Assembly (NCBI GenBank): GCA_938005265.1
Contig: CALLOA010000072.1
Coordinates: forward strand, 1-37,263
Source: an uncultured Granulosicoccaceae bacterium
Lineage (GTDB): Bacteria > Pseudomonadota > Gammaproteobacteria > Granulosicoccales > Granulosicoccaceae
Length of the DNA stretch: 37,263 nucleotides
Direction: 5' to 3'
Part shown: positions 26,030 to 34,181 of the stretch, in pieces
How the letters are laid out: every line of letters starts with the position of its first letter
Position numbering within the stretch: position 1 is the stretch's first letter
The notes under the pieces: generated by a model
The model's database searches: none
What the model saw: the letters and a program-made list of their open reading frames with translations, nothing else
What the model was told of the DNA's origin: nothing
Made by a program: the position numbers and the translations under genes

Positions 26030-26956
26030 ATGCCGATGAGTTCGCGCACGCGATTTGCCTACCTGCTGATCTTTTTGGCGCCAGCCATGTGGTCGGTCAA
26101 TTACCTGGTTGCGCGCCTCGCTGTTGGCGTCATTGAGCCTCACCTGCTGGCGTTTTTCCGTTGGTCCATGGCAATGTGTTTGATGTTGCCTTTTGCCTAT
26201 AAGGAGCTTTCAGGCAAGTGGTCACAGTGGCGCCATGAGTGGCCAGATCTGTTGGTGTTCGGTGCCTTGGGTATGTGGGTATGTGGCGCGTTTGTTTACA
26301 TCGGTGGCAAGACGACAGAAGCTATTAACATAGGGTTGTTGTACGCACTGGCTCCGGTCATGATTGCGGTGGCCTCAGCGAAAATGTTTGATGATCGTTT
26401 GCGCGGCTTGCAGGTGGTTGGTGTCTTACTGGCGCTCGCAGGTAGCCTGATTATTATTGCCAAAGGCCAGTGGCAGAATATTCTGGGTGTCCGTTTTGTT
26501 GTCGGAGACCTGTGGGTGCTAACTGCCGTGTGTTGCTGGACTGTTTATTCCATTTTGTTGCGTAAACGTCCGTCTGTGCTCGGGCCGTTTGCCAGACTCA
26601 CAGCAATTACATTTGGTGGTGTACTGGTACTGATACCTTTTACCATCGCTGAAGCCGCAGTCATGGGTTTGCCGATTGACTGGCCGCAGGCGTTGATTCT
26701 GGCCGTCATGGTGGCTGTGTTTCCGGGTTTTGGAGCCTACCAGGCTTACTCATTTATGCAGTCAGAGTTAGGTCCTGCGAAAACCGGGCTGGTACTCTAC
26801 CTTGGGCCTTTGTATGCAGCAATGTTGGCCTGGTTGTTTCTTGGAGAGCAGCCACAATGGTTTCACTGGCTAGGTGCAACCTTCCTGTTGCCGGGAATGT
26901 ACCTGGCGACGCGAGCTACAGCTCGGGCAAAAACCCAAGGCGCGATCAAGAGCTGA
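26030..26956 (+). CDS. EamA/DMT-superfamily transporter
   Basis: A 308-residue protein with ten predicted helices in two EamA halves. Diagnostic segments are A-P-A-M-W-S-V-N-Y-L-V-A-R at the first helix, F-F-R-W-S-M-A in the second, and L-Y-L-G-P-L-Y-A-A-M-L-A-W-L-F-L-G-E near the end. It probably exports a small metabolite; substrate unknown. ATG 26030 and ATG 26036 are both possible starts, without a strong ribosome-binding site. Its 3' end overlaps the convergent thiQ gene by 11 bp, so the two transcripts have complementary ends. Confidence 0.86.
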   Translation: MPMSSRTRFAYLLIFLAPAMWSVNYLVARLAVGVIEPHLLAFFRWSMAMCLMLPFAYKELSGKWSQWRHEWPDLLVFGALGMWVCGAFVYIGGKTTEAINIGLLYALAPVMIAVASAKMFDDRLRGLQVVGVLLALAGSLIIIAKGQWQNILGVRFVVGDLWVLTAVCCWTVYSILLRKRPSVLGPFARLTAITFGGVLVLIPFTIAEAAVMGLPIDWPQALILAVMVAVFPGFGAYQAYSFMQSELGPAKTGLVLYLGPLYAAMLAWLFLGEQPQWFHWLGATFLLPGMYLATRATARAKTQGAIKS

Positions 26957-27590
26957 CGCTGTCGTTACGGATGGTGACCAGGCGAGCTCCCAATACCGTG
27001 GCATCTTCCGGGTTGTGGGTTACAAGGAGCGTACAAAGTTGTTTTTCGGCACAGAGTGTTTTGGTTAGTTCGAGAACACTTTTGCGGGTTTCACTGTCCA
27101 GTGCGCTGAAAGGTTCATCGAGTAACAAAAGTGGACGATTCATGATTAGTGCCCGCGCTAATGCAACCCGCTGCTGCTCGCCACCCGATAATTCGCCCGG
27201 CATGCGATTTCCGTAGCCTTCAAGGCCTATCTGCTCTAAAGCATCCTGTACTTTCTGCCGATCGTCGGTACCGGTTTTTTTTATCTGTCGTAAGCCCGGA
27301 TCCAATCCGAGTCCGATATTGTCAGCTACACAAAGATGTTCGAACAGGTTGTGTTTCTGGAACAGCATGGTGATCGGCCGTTCGGCCACTGCCTTGGCGA
27401 TCAAGGAATCTCCATGCCACTGCACGTCACCCGACTCAACCGCGACAAAACCGCTGATCATGTTTAACAGGGTAGATTTGCCAGCACCACTCTCGCCAAC
27501 GATGACCACGGTTTCTGTGCTGGCGACTTGCAGAGAGAATTCAAAATGGCGATGGCCTAATGTGGTTGTGGCTTTTGTTAGTTCGAGCAT
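26946..27590 (-). CDS. thiQ: Thiamine ABC transporter ATP-binding protein
   Basis: ThiQ energises thiamine/TPP import by ThiBPQ at the inner membrane. The 214-residue protein has Walker A G-E-S-G-A-G-K-S-T (about 33-41), a Q-loop in M-L-F-Q-K-H-N-L-F as in ThiQ, the signature L-S-G-G-E-Q-Q-R, Walker B L-L-L-L-D-E-P and the switch His in V-T-H-N. It is the last gene of the unit, 30 bp after thiP. The intergenic gap contains an 11-bp tandem duplication. Its 3' end overlaps the convergent EamA gene. Confidence 0.93.
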   Translation of the reverse strand: MLELTKATTTLGHRHFEFSLQVASTETVVIVGESGAGKSTLLNMISGFVAVESGDVQWHGDSLIAKAVAERPITMLFQKHNLFEHLCVADNIGLGLDPGLRQIKKTGTDDRQKVQDALEQIGLEGYGNRMPGELSGGEQQRVALARALIMNRPLLLLDEPFSALDSETRKSVLELTKTLCAEKQLCTLLVTHNPEDATVLGARLVTIRNDSVSS

Positions 27591-27597
27591 TGGAAAA

Positions 27598-27619
27598 TTT
27601 TTTCCGTATTTTTTCCGTA
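27598..27619. repeat. Two-copy 11-bp tandem repeat at the thiP-thiQ junction
   Basis: The unit TTTTTTCCGTA occurs twice back to back between thiP and thiQ. On the coding strand this places two CGGAAAAAA elements just before the thiQ start, so the duplication may affect the ribosome-binding region or simply reflect slippage. Confidence 0.7.
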
Positions 27620-27620
27620 T

Positions 27621-29303
27621 TCAATCGGCCCGACTTTCAATAAAGCGGAATAGTGCCAGACAAACCAGTAACAGCAACAAAGCGGTGGCTGCTGCGTCAT
27701 ACATGCGATAGCTACCCATGCGACTGTAAAGCAGTAACGGTAATGTCGCAACGCGCTCGGAACCGAACAAGGCAATGGCGGTCAGGTCACCTGCTGATAA
27801 TGTTGTTGTTATCGCCAGTGCGAATGCCAGTGGTTTTTTTATGACAGGCCATTCGATCAAGCGCGCCCGATTAACACCGTGAATTCCCAGCATCTGGCCC
27901 AAACGGTCATAGCGTTTTGCTGTGCGCCACAAAGGCACACTCAAAATTCTTATGGCAAACGGTAGCCCCATCAGGGCGTTGATTAAAATCACCAGCACCA
28001 GGGCCAGAGCAAAAACGTCAGCGACATTGCGCAGTAACAAAAAAAGTCCGGTGCCCAGAACAATAGGCGGGATAACCAATATGAATAAGCCGCTGGTTTG
28101 CAAGGCTGTCGCGTAAACCGGTTTGCCCAGACGTAAGTCCAGATGTCTGCTACTGATCAGCAAGCCCATTGTCAAACTAATGCATAACACACCTGAAACC
28201 AGTGCTACCCATACAGTATTGAATAGCGCTTTTATAGTAATCGCTGCAAAAAGAACGCGGGGCAGTTCGGGTCCCATAGCGCGCACCACTAGTGCCAGCA
28301 TCGGAATCAGTATAAACCCGAGTGCTATGACAATAATCAAGTAGTCAAATAGTCGCTTGTTTAAAGTATCACGATCATATCGCAGGCTCTGGCTTACGGA
28401 GACGTTGTGCTTGCCGTGCTGGTTTTGCCACAGGTTTGAATCTGTAGTTGAGTAGGAAGTTGTGCTTAAATCCGTATAACGTTTTTTTCGCGCCAGCAAT
28501 AACAGTAGAGCGCAGCAGACCATCTGTACTGTTGCAAGCGCCACAGCTGCACCGAGATCAAAATCAAATCGTAATGCCTGATAAATAGCTACTTCGATAG
28601 TGGTTGCGCGTGGCCCACCGCCGAGTGTCAGTACGATGGCAAAACTTGTAAAGCAAAGCGCAAAAACCAGTAGTAGCAATCCGCCGAGTTGTGGACGCAT
28701 TGCCGGCCATTCGAGGTGGCGAAATGCTTGCCAGCGTGACATGCCCAGCTGTGCTGCAATCTGCCAATGGTGCCTGGGCACGGCTTCCACTGATTGCAGG
28801 ATGACACGGGTTGCAAAGGGCAGATTGAAAAATACATGGGCTAGCAGGATGCCACTAAGGCCATAAATACTGCCGATGAGTTTCAGTTCTGAAGCGTCGC
28901 GGCCGAGCAGTGAAACCAGCTTTTGCGCTGCGATATTAATCCAGCCATTGATGCCGAATACAGCAACGATGCCGAATACAGCTACGACGGTTGGAATAAT
29001 AAAAGCGAGGCTGAAGAGCCCCAGAAGATGGCGCCGCCCTGGAAACTGGCGCCGCGCCAGTACATGGGCGACCGGTATTGCCAGCAAAACCGCAAGCAGG
29101 GTAGATAATGTTGCCTGCAGAAAAGAAAATCCGATCACCCGTCGAAGCCAAGCGTCGGTGAAAGGTTCAATAAGCAGCGCTGGTTTCAGGTACAGAGAAA
29201 GTGCCAACGCCGGTGCACCGACTACAGCTATCAGTAACAGTACTGCCAGTAGTCCGGGCAGCCACCAAAAGCCGTGCGACGAGGAGTGAGTGTGGTTTCT
29301 CAT
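27621..29303 (-). CDS. thiP: Thiamine ABC transporter permease
   Basis: ThiP is the fused inner-membrane permease of the thiamine importer. The 560-residue protein has about twelve helices in two homologous halves, each with a binding-protein-dependent permease loop (the first around E-A-V-P-R-H-H-W-Q-I-A-A-Q-L-G, the second around R-Y-D-R-L-G-Q-M-L-G-I-H-G). It is slightly longer than E. coli ThiP, with an extra Ser/Thr/Asn-rich stretch between halves (about 275-305). It lies 57 bp after thiB and 30 bp before thiQ on the same strand. Confidence 0.93.
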   Translation of the reverse strand: MRNHTHSSSHGFWWLPGLLAVLLLIAVVGAPALALSLYLKPALLIEPFTDAWLRRVIGFSFLQATLSTLLAVLLAIPVAHVLARRQFPGRRHLLGLFSLAFIIPTVVAVFGIVAVFGINGWINIAAQKLVSLLGRDASELKLIGSIYGLSGILLAHVFFNLPFATRVILQSVEAVPRHHWQIAAQLGMSRWQAFRHLEWPAMRPQLGGLLLLVFALCFTSFAIVLTLGGGPRATTIEVAIYQALRFDFDLGAAVALATVQMVCCALLLLLARKKRYTDLSTTSYSTTDSNLWQNQHGKHNVSVSQSLRYDRDTLNKRLFDYLIIVIALGFILIPMLALVVRAMGPELPRVLFAAITIKALFNTVWVALVSGVLCISLTMGLLISSRHLDLRLGKPVYATALQTSGLFILVIPPIVLGTGLFLLLRNVADVFALALVLVILINALMGLPFAIRILSVPLWRTAKRYDRLGQMLGIHGVNRARLIEWPVIKKPLAFALAITTTLSAGDLTAIALFGSERVATLPLLLYSRMGSYRMYDAAATALLLLLVCLALFRFIESRAD

Positions 29304-29360
29304 GCCATAGCTGCCGGGCCGTAGCCCGGCTGCTCAGGTAAATTCACCTTAAGGGGTGAT

Positions 29361-30428
29361 CTAGCGAGTGGTTGCCTCCAGCCACTCATCAATCCAGGCT
29401 TTACGATTGTCGCGTACCTCTTCGGGGCTGAAAAGGCGTGTTTCTGCCGGTGTTACCAGCTTACTGAATTCGGCTGGCAGGGCATCGCCGATATCAGCCA
29501 CCGGATACATAACATTGGTTAGCGGTAGCGCACTCTGCGCTTCCTGGCTGATCAGAAACTGCAGGAAATCGCGGCCCAGCTCCTGTTGTTTGGAATCCTT
29601 GAGTAGTGCAGCCACCTCGACTTGCAGGTAATGACCTTCGCTGAAGGCCGCTGCCTGGTAACGATCTGTTTTGTCGATTGCCATGTGGTAGGCCGGTGAG
29701 GTTGTGTAGCTCAATACCATCGGCGCTTCACCATTCAGAAACAGATTGAAATACGCTTCGCTCCAACCTTTAGTCACAGACAATGTCTTGGCCGAGAGCT
29801 TCTCAAGAATTTCGGGTGCTTCGTCACCATAAACATGTTTTACCCATAACATGAGTCCGAGACCGGGCGTGCTGGTGCGTGGGTCCTGCACGATAATCTT
29901 CAGGTCATCCGGTGCCTCAGCCAGTGCTTTCAGGCTGGTGGGTGGTTCTGCCAGAGTTTCAGTATCGTAGACAAAAGCGAAGTAACCGTAGTCGTAGGGT
30001 ACAAACACGTCAGATGACCAGTCTATTGGCATCTGCAGATTTGAGGTGTCAACACCACTTGTCGCCAACAGCCCGGTGTCTTCAGCCAGTGCCATCAGAT
30101 TGGTATCAAGGCCGAGTACGATATCGGCTTTGGTTGATTTACCTTCAAGTTGCACCCGGTTGAGAATACCGGCTGAGCTATCCAGCGCAACGAATTCAAT
30201 TTCGCAATCACCGCATTTTTCTTCAAAGGCTGTTTTGATTGCGGGACCCGGACCCCATTCACTGGTGAAAGACTCATAGGTGTAGATCACCAGTTTGCGT
30301 TCGTTGGCCTGGGCTGCACCAGTCAGCAGCAACGAGATAAAAACGACAAAGGCGGTTTGCAGGGCCAAAAGCTTTTTTGACCTTGCCGTTAGTTCTGGTT
30401 TTCGATTTGAAAAAATAGTTGTCTGCAT
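29361..30428 (-). CDS. thiB: Thiamine-binding periplasmic protein
   Basis: ThiB captures thiamine, TMP or TPP in the periplasm for ThiPQ. The 355-residue precursor has a signal peptide (hydrophobic core about 26-36, cleavage near A-A-Q-A) and then the family pattern L-V-I-Y-T-Y-E-S-F, W-G-P-G-P, K-A-D-I-V-L-G-L-D and the aromatic-rich Y-D-Y-G-Y-F-A-F region. C-G-D-C near the start of the mature protein could form a disulfide. GGA lies seven bases before the ATG. It is first in the thiBPQ unit, behind a TPP riboswitch with an unusually long leader. Confidence 0.93.
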   Translation of the reverse strand: MQTTIFSNRKPELTARSKKLLALQTAFVVFISLLLTGAAQANERKLVIYTYESFTSEWGPGPAIKTAFEEKCGDCEIEFVALDSSAGILNRVQLEGKSTKADIVLGLDTNLMALAEDTGLLATSGVDTSNLQMPIDWSSDVFVPYDYGYFAFVYDTETLAEPPTSLKALAEAPDDLKIIVQDPRTSTPGLGLMLWVKHVYGDEAPEILEKLSAKTLSVTKGWSEAYFNLFLNGEAPMVLSYTTSPAYHMAIDKTDRYQAAAFSEGHYLQVEVAALLKDSKQQELGRDFLQFLISQEAQSALPLTNVMYPVADIGDALPAEFSKLVTPAETRLFSPEEVRDNRKAWIDEWLEATTR

Positions 30429-30769
30429 TGTATTTCCAAGGTTGGCAGCATATGAATTCGGGACTTACAGATCTGTCTAGTCGCCATAGCTGATTGCAGC
30501 TATCGGACAAAAGGTGGCATCTGTGAGCCGGTATCAACGGAAGCGACTTTGTAATACAAGCATTTGCATTGGATAATGCAGGCTTGCCGGTTAAATATCC
30601 CGGATAGCAACTGCTTAACATGTGCCGGGCACTTAAGATGCGTAAGCACACCCTGGGCGAGAAAGCACTCGCAAGTGAGCAAAACCCACAAAAACAAGTG
30701 ATTGAATTTAGCTGAGAGGCCTGTTGCCAGTATAGAGGCTCGTTAGTGTAGAGGCTCGCGATCGGAGAG
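30429..30769 (-). promoter_or_regulatory. Long leader between the TPP aptamer and thiB
   Basis: This 341-bp stretch separates the aptamer from thiB and is longer than a usual expression platform. Open frames here look like chance. At 30711-30718 the RNA reads CUCUCAGC, perfectly complementary over eight bases to GCUGAGAG in the aptamer (30822-30829), a candidate alternative pairing that would disrupt the ligand-binding core. Near the aptamer lies a 16-bp near-perfect tandem repeat (30729-30760). No classic hairpin with a U-run was found. Confidence 0.5.
30729..30760. repeat. Two-copy 16-bp tandem repeat in the thi leader
   Basis: The units AGTATAGAGGCTCGTT (30729-30744) and AGTGTAGAGGCTCGCG (30745-30760) match at 13 of 16 positions. 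They lie directly downstream of the aptamer in the transcribed direction. Confidence 0.7.
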
Positions 30770-30849
30770 ACTCAATTCCTACGCCGGTGTTATCCGGATC
30801 AGGTTCTACGGGTTGTAGACACTCTCAGCCTTTCGGCACCCCGTTGAGT
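30770..30849 (-). ncRNA. TPP riboswitch (THI element)
   Basis: On the minus strand the RNA starts with ACUCAA, contains GGGGUGCC, the conserved CUGAGA core, ACCCGUAGAACCUGAUCCGG, then AACACCGGCGUAGGAA, and closes with UUGAGU, which pairs with the first six bases as P1. These are the diagnostic elements of the TPP aptamer, in the right order and spacing over about 80 nt. In Gram-negative bacteria TPP binding usually lowers expression by hiding the ribosome-binding site or terminating transcription. It precedes thiBPQ, so thiamine uptake should fall when TPP is plentiful. Confidence 0.95.
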
Positions 30850-30856
30850 AATTATC

Positions 30857-30884
30857 ATTGTAATGACTTCTGGCCAGTTTACAA
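30857..30884 (-). promoter_or_regulatory. Probable sigma70 promoter of thiBPQ
   Basis: Read on the minus strand, TTGTAA (30879-30884) and TACAAT (30857-30862) are separated by 16 bp, close to sigma70 consensus. Transcription would begin about seven bases on, near 30850, immediately before the P1 helix of the TPP riboswitch. This position supports the call. Confidence 0.6.
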
Positions 30885-30944
30885 GAAATGTGATTGTCGG
30901 GAGGACTCTTTTGTGACCATTGGCGCTTTAATTACGCGTTTTTG

Positions 30945-31622
30945 TTAAAAATCCTGATCACAGGCGTTGCAGACAAATTCAACCAGTGGTGCTGTGGTTT
31001 TAAACAGAGCGGCAGTGTCTTTCACAATTGAATTGGCCATGATCTGTTTTTGCGTAAGTGGTTTGACTGCGATGAAATGCTTACGTTTTAAATCTGTAAT
31101 TAACGGGTGATCTTCCGAGAACCCTCTGGGCGGTCTTTTCAAGCTATCACCATGAAAGGTAAACCCGGTTTTTTCAGATACTACGCGGCGACTGATTTTT
31201 TTCCATTCATTCGGGTACTCATCCATCAACAATCTGACCTTGCCGAGGGTCGGAGTATCCGGATGATAAATACCGGCGGCAATAAAGCAATCGCCAGGCT
31301 CGACATGCAGATAGAATCCCGGAGCGTGTACGTCTTTGCCGGCTGCATGCCGGAATTGAATGCCGATATTGGTTTTATATGGAGTTTTATCCTTACCGAA
31401 TCGGATGTCACGATAGATTCGCATCATGGAACCACCAGACTTCTTCGCTGAAGCTATGAAGTGAGGTGATATCTTGCCAAGAGGCACTCCCATTGTTTCG
31501 ATATAGTCGAGTGCAGGCGTTCTGACATCATCTTCGTAACGCTGCTTGTTGTCCTGAAACCATTCCCTGTTGTTGTTCTGCTTGAGTTCTTTCAGAAATT
31601 TGAATGTGCGTGCATTGAACAT
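30945..31622 (-). CDS. DUF2461 domain-containing protein
   Basis: A 225-residue cytoplasmic protein of the DUF2461 family (TIGR02453). Characteristic segments are the N-terminal F-L-K-E-L-K-Q-N-N-N-R-E-W-F, I-Y-R-D-I-R-F-G-K-D-K-T-P-Y-K-T-N-I-G and G-F-Y-L-H-V-E-P-G-D-C-F-I-A-A-G. No function is established for the family. It has its own upstream gap on the minus strand, and the thiBPQ promoter lies between its stop and the riboswitch, so it is probably a separate transcript. Confidence 0.9.
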   Translation of the reverse strand: MFNARTFKFLKELKQNNNREWFQDNKQRYEDDVRTPALDYIETMGVPLGKISPHFIASAKKSGGSMMRIYRDIRFGKDKTPYKTNIGIQFRHAAGKDVHAPGFYLHVEPGDCFIAAGIYHPDTPTLGKVRLLMDEYPNEWKKISRRVVSEKTGFTFHGDSLKRPPRGFSEDHPLITDLKRKHFIAVKPLTQKQIMANSIVKDTAALFKTTAPLVEFVCNACDQDF

Positions 31623-31715
31623 GGGCTCTTCTCCTTCAGTCGCGCTATTATAGGCGACAGTAGCCGTGTAAATTCAACTCATCTAAACCACTCAAGTATT
31701 TACGGAGGATTACCA

Positions 31716-32063
31716 ATGCCAGTCAAAACACGTTATTTGTTATGCGTTTCCATGGATGTTGAACCGGACTATGAGGATTTATTTAACGAGGTCTATGACG
31801 AAGAGCACATACCTTACCTGATGAAGGTAGAAGGGGTGCATGCAGTAAGCCGGGCCAAAGGGGAGTCGTTTGTGTTTGCCATGGCTGGTGAGAAGAAAAC
31901 TGTTGATGCTCCATCGCCGTCCTATATTGCGATGTATGAGATAGATGGGCCTGAGGTTGTCGCCAGTGATGCCTGGGCTGCCGCTGTGGAAACGGGACGT
32001 TGGCCTGGTGAGGTTCGGCCGCATACATCGAACCGTAGTCATGCTATGTACCGGATTGTTTAA
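31716..32063 (+). CDS. Small conserved protein, probable dimeric alpha/beta-barrel fold
   Basis: A 115-residue protein with no signal peptide. The layout (beta strand Y-L-L-C-V-S-M-D-V, helix with F-N-E-V-Y-D-E-E-H-I-P-Y-L-M-K-V-E-G-V, strands, then W-A-A-A-V-E-T-G-R-W-P) resembles ferredoxin-like dimeric alpha/beta-barrel proteins such as the EthD/ABM group, but no specific family was identified and the ligand is unknown. GGAGG lies seven bases before ATG 31716, a strong start. Its last codons and the DNA just after the stop are repeated about 160 bp downstream. Confidence 0.75.
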   Translation: MPVKTRYLLCVSMDVEPDYEDLFNEVYDEEHIPYLMKVEGVHAVSRAKGESFVFAMAGEKKTVDAPSPSYIAMYEIDGPEVVASDAWAAAVETGRWPGEVRPHTSNRSHAMYRIV

Positions 32064-32275
32064 ATAACTTTTTTTGTGGCCCGATTTTGCAACCTGGCCT
32101 GTGGCTCAACACCCGTCCAAACTGGCACCGACACACTAGCAGCTCGTTACTGTCAAAGAGTTGATTCGCCGTCATTCTTGCGAAGGCAACGTCATCTCTC
32201 GTGCTATGTACCGCATTGATTAAATAACTTTTTTTGGTTACAAAGTGTGGGGAGGGAGGCTTAGCTCGTTACTGT
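32039..32275. repeat. Partial tandem duplication after the 31716 gene
   Basis: A block of about 35 bp covering the gene's last codons and its T-rich tail (from 32042) recurs at 32202 with few mismatches, offset 160 bp. A second element, AGCTCGTTACTGT, occurs at 32141 and 32263, offset 122 bp, in the same order. The arrangement fits a tandem duplication in which one copy later lost or gained about 38 bp. The second copy would encode only a C-terminal M-Y-R-I-D fragment and has no gene. Confidence 0.65.
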
Positions 32276-32300
32276 TTGTTAGGCTTGGGCAGCTTTGTAT

Positions 32301-34181
32301 TTACTGGCGTATCTGGATCCGTGGTTTTGTCATGGAGCTTGCCATCAGGCACAACAAAGCCAACAGCGAGATTAGTCCATTAGAACCGGAACCGCCTTGC
32401 GACGTTGCGGCTCCAATTTGGGGTGCCTCGTTACTTGCGCTGTCAGTGCTAGCTTCGTTGGTGCTGCCAGTACTTTCGGCTGCAGCTTCATCAGTAAGCA
32501 TCGCTGTGCTTTCTGTTTGCTGCAGGGGCGGGGTGCCCGCGGTGCTTTCGGTGGTCGTGCCCGTTATTTCAGTTGTCGTGTCAGTGTTGGTTTCGACAGT
32601 GTCTGGCGTTCCGTTTGCTACACCGTTGACAGGGCAGGGATTAAAGGCGTTCACGTAGCTTGTTGTTTGCACAGAATCGGGCAGGCTGACTTCGTTAGCT
32701 GGTAATGCTGCTGCCAGTGCTGCCGGTTCAGGTTCAAAGGGCATGAAATCATCGCTGTCTCTCAAGGCAATCAAGCCATCGCCATCAGCATCGATGGCTA
32801 GTTCTGCTGCCTGAATACGCTGTTCAAAGTATTCGTCAGCATGACCATCACCATTGTGGTCGGGGTCATGACGATCAACAATTCCGTCAGCGTCAATGTC
32901 CGTGTTCGGTAGCGTTATTGTTTCCTGTTCAAGTGTTGACCAGTTGGTCACTGTTGTGGTTTCTACACTGTGGTCGGTATCAAAGCGGTCGGCGATACCA
33001 TCTCCATCGCTGTCGATATTATCAACACCTGTAGTCAGGTCCACATCTGCCCGATCCGGTATACCGTCACCATCGTGATCGTTAACCAGGTCAGCGACCC
33101 CGTCCTGATCAAGGTCCGGATAGCCCGCCTCGATCGTATCGAGTATGCCGTCACCATCGGAATCCCGATCCAGGTTATTCGGCATGCCATCACCGTCAAT
33201 ATCCAGTGGTTGCAAGCCTGCCATTACCAACAGGGAAATTTGCATCATCTCGAAGGCGTCACCCAGCCCGTCGTTGTCAGCATCGACATCGATAGTGTTG
33301 GCCAGCCCGTCATTGTCGAAATCAGGTAATGTGCTTAACAGGCCGGCAGCCGCATCGGCCAACCCATCGTTGTTAGCATCTTCTACGTTATCAAATTGGC
33401 CATCGCCATCACTATCCGGTAAACCGGCTTCTATAATGTCGTACCAGCCATCGTTATCACTATCCAGATCGAGATAGTCGGGTATCTGGTCGCCATCACT
33501 ATTGCCATAACCTTCCAGGTCGTTGGGCAAGCCATCCTTGTCAACGTCGAGATTGCCGGGATGTAAATGATCATCAGACCCGTCTAATGGGTCCGTACCC
33601 AGGTAGGTTTCCCACCAATCGGATACGCCGCCGTTGTCGGTATCGTATTTATTGGGTTTGGTACCGAGCTGTAATTCCTGATAGTCATCAAGACCATCAT
33701 CGTCAGTGTCAGCGTCTGTAAACCAGGATGACGTATTTATTTCAGCCGCGTCCGGCAGGCCATCGTTATCAGAATCTGTATCGAGGAAATCGGGTGTGCC
33801 ATCATGGTCGCTGTCTATCGGAAGGCTATTGTCATCAACACCGTCACCGTTTCTGTCAGTGCCCTCATAGACTTCGCTGGCATCATAAGCGTCATCAATT
33901 CCATCACCGTCAATATCTTCGCCGTTGGGAGCAGGGCTGTTGTAAGCCTCACTGGCATCCGGTATGCCATCTCCATCTGCGTCTTCGTCCAGATAGTTGG
34001 CGGTACCATCCCCATCAATATCGGTTGCACCTTCGATAATATCGGGGATTCGGTCACTGTCGCTATCCTGCCAGCCCTGGTGGCTGTGGCATGCGCCGGC
34101 CAGGTCCTGTGCCAGCGTTGGCATGTCAATACAAGCGGACAGGATTGAGGCAAGTAGAAAATTTCGGGTGATTATTGTCAT
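32301..34181 (-). CDS. Large acidic exported protein with calcium-binding (thrombospondin type 3-like) repeats
   Basis: A 626-residue protein. Residues 1-26 form an export signal; L-S-A-C at 14-17 fits a lipobox, giving possible Cys17 lipidation, though ordinary cleavage after T-L-A-Q is also possible. Residues about 35-480 contain many D-x-D-x-D-G loops (D-S-D-G-D-G-I, D-A-D-N-D-G-L and variants), as in thrombospondin type 3 and related calcium-binding repeats. A Thr/Ser/Glu-rich linker (about 520-590) follows, then G-G-S-G-S-N-G, a hydrophobic stretch and a short basic end. This tail resembles GlyGly-CTERM-type sorting signals processed by rhombosortase in some Gram-negative bacteria. The likely site is the cell surface. 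No clear ribosome-binding site precedes the ATG. Open frames on the opposite strand are products of the repeats. Confidence 0.85.
   Translation of the reverse strand: MTIITRNFLLASILSACIDMPTLAQDLAGACHSHQGWQDSDSDRIPDIIEGATDIDGDGTANYLDEDADGDGIPDASEAYNSPAPNGEDIDGDGIDDAYDASEVYEGTDRNGDGVDDNSLPIDSDHDGTPDFLDTDSDNDGLPDAAEINTSSWFTDADTDDDGLDDYQELQLGTKPNKYDTDNGGVSDWWETYLGTDPLDGSDDHLHPGNLDVDKDGLPNDLEGYGNSDGDQIPDYLDLDSDNDGWYDIIEAGLPDSDGDGQFDNVEDANNDGLADAAAGLLSTLPDFDNDGLANTIDVDADNDGLGDAFEMMQISLLVMAGLQPLDIDGDGMPNNLDRDSDGDGILDTIEAGYPDLDQDGVADLVNDHDGDGIPDRADVDLTTGVDNIDSDGDGIADRFDTDHSVETTTVTNWSTLEQETITLPNTDIDADGIVDRHDPDHNGDGHADEYFEQRIQAAELAIDADGDGLIALRDSDDFMPFEPEPAALAAALPANEVSLPDSVQTTSYVNAFNPCPVNGVANGTPDTVETNTDTTTEITGTTTESTAGTPPLQQTESTAMLTDEAAAESTGSTNEASTDSASNEAPQIGAATSQGGSGSNGLISLLALLCLMASSMTKPRIQIRQ

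Noticed and set aside
30274..30651. 125-codon minus-strand frame in the thi leader
   Set aside because: It overlaps the thiB start in another frame, has Cys/Leu/Ser-rich random composition and no ribosome-binding site.
32245..32658. 137-codon plus-strand frame starting in the duplicated region
   Set aside because: It runs antisense through the C-terminal linker of the repeat protein, and its Val/Ser-rich content reflects the Thr/Glu-rich linker.
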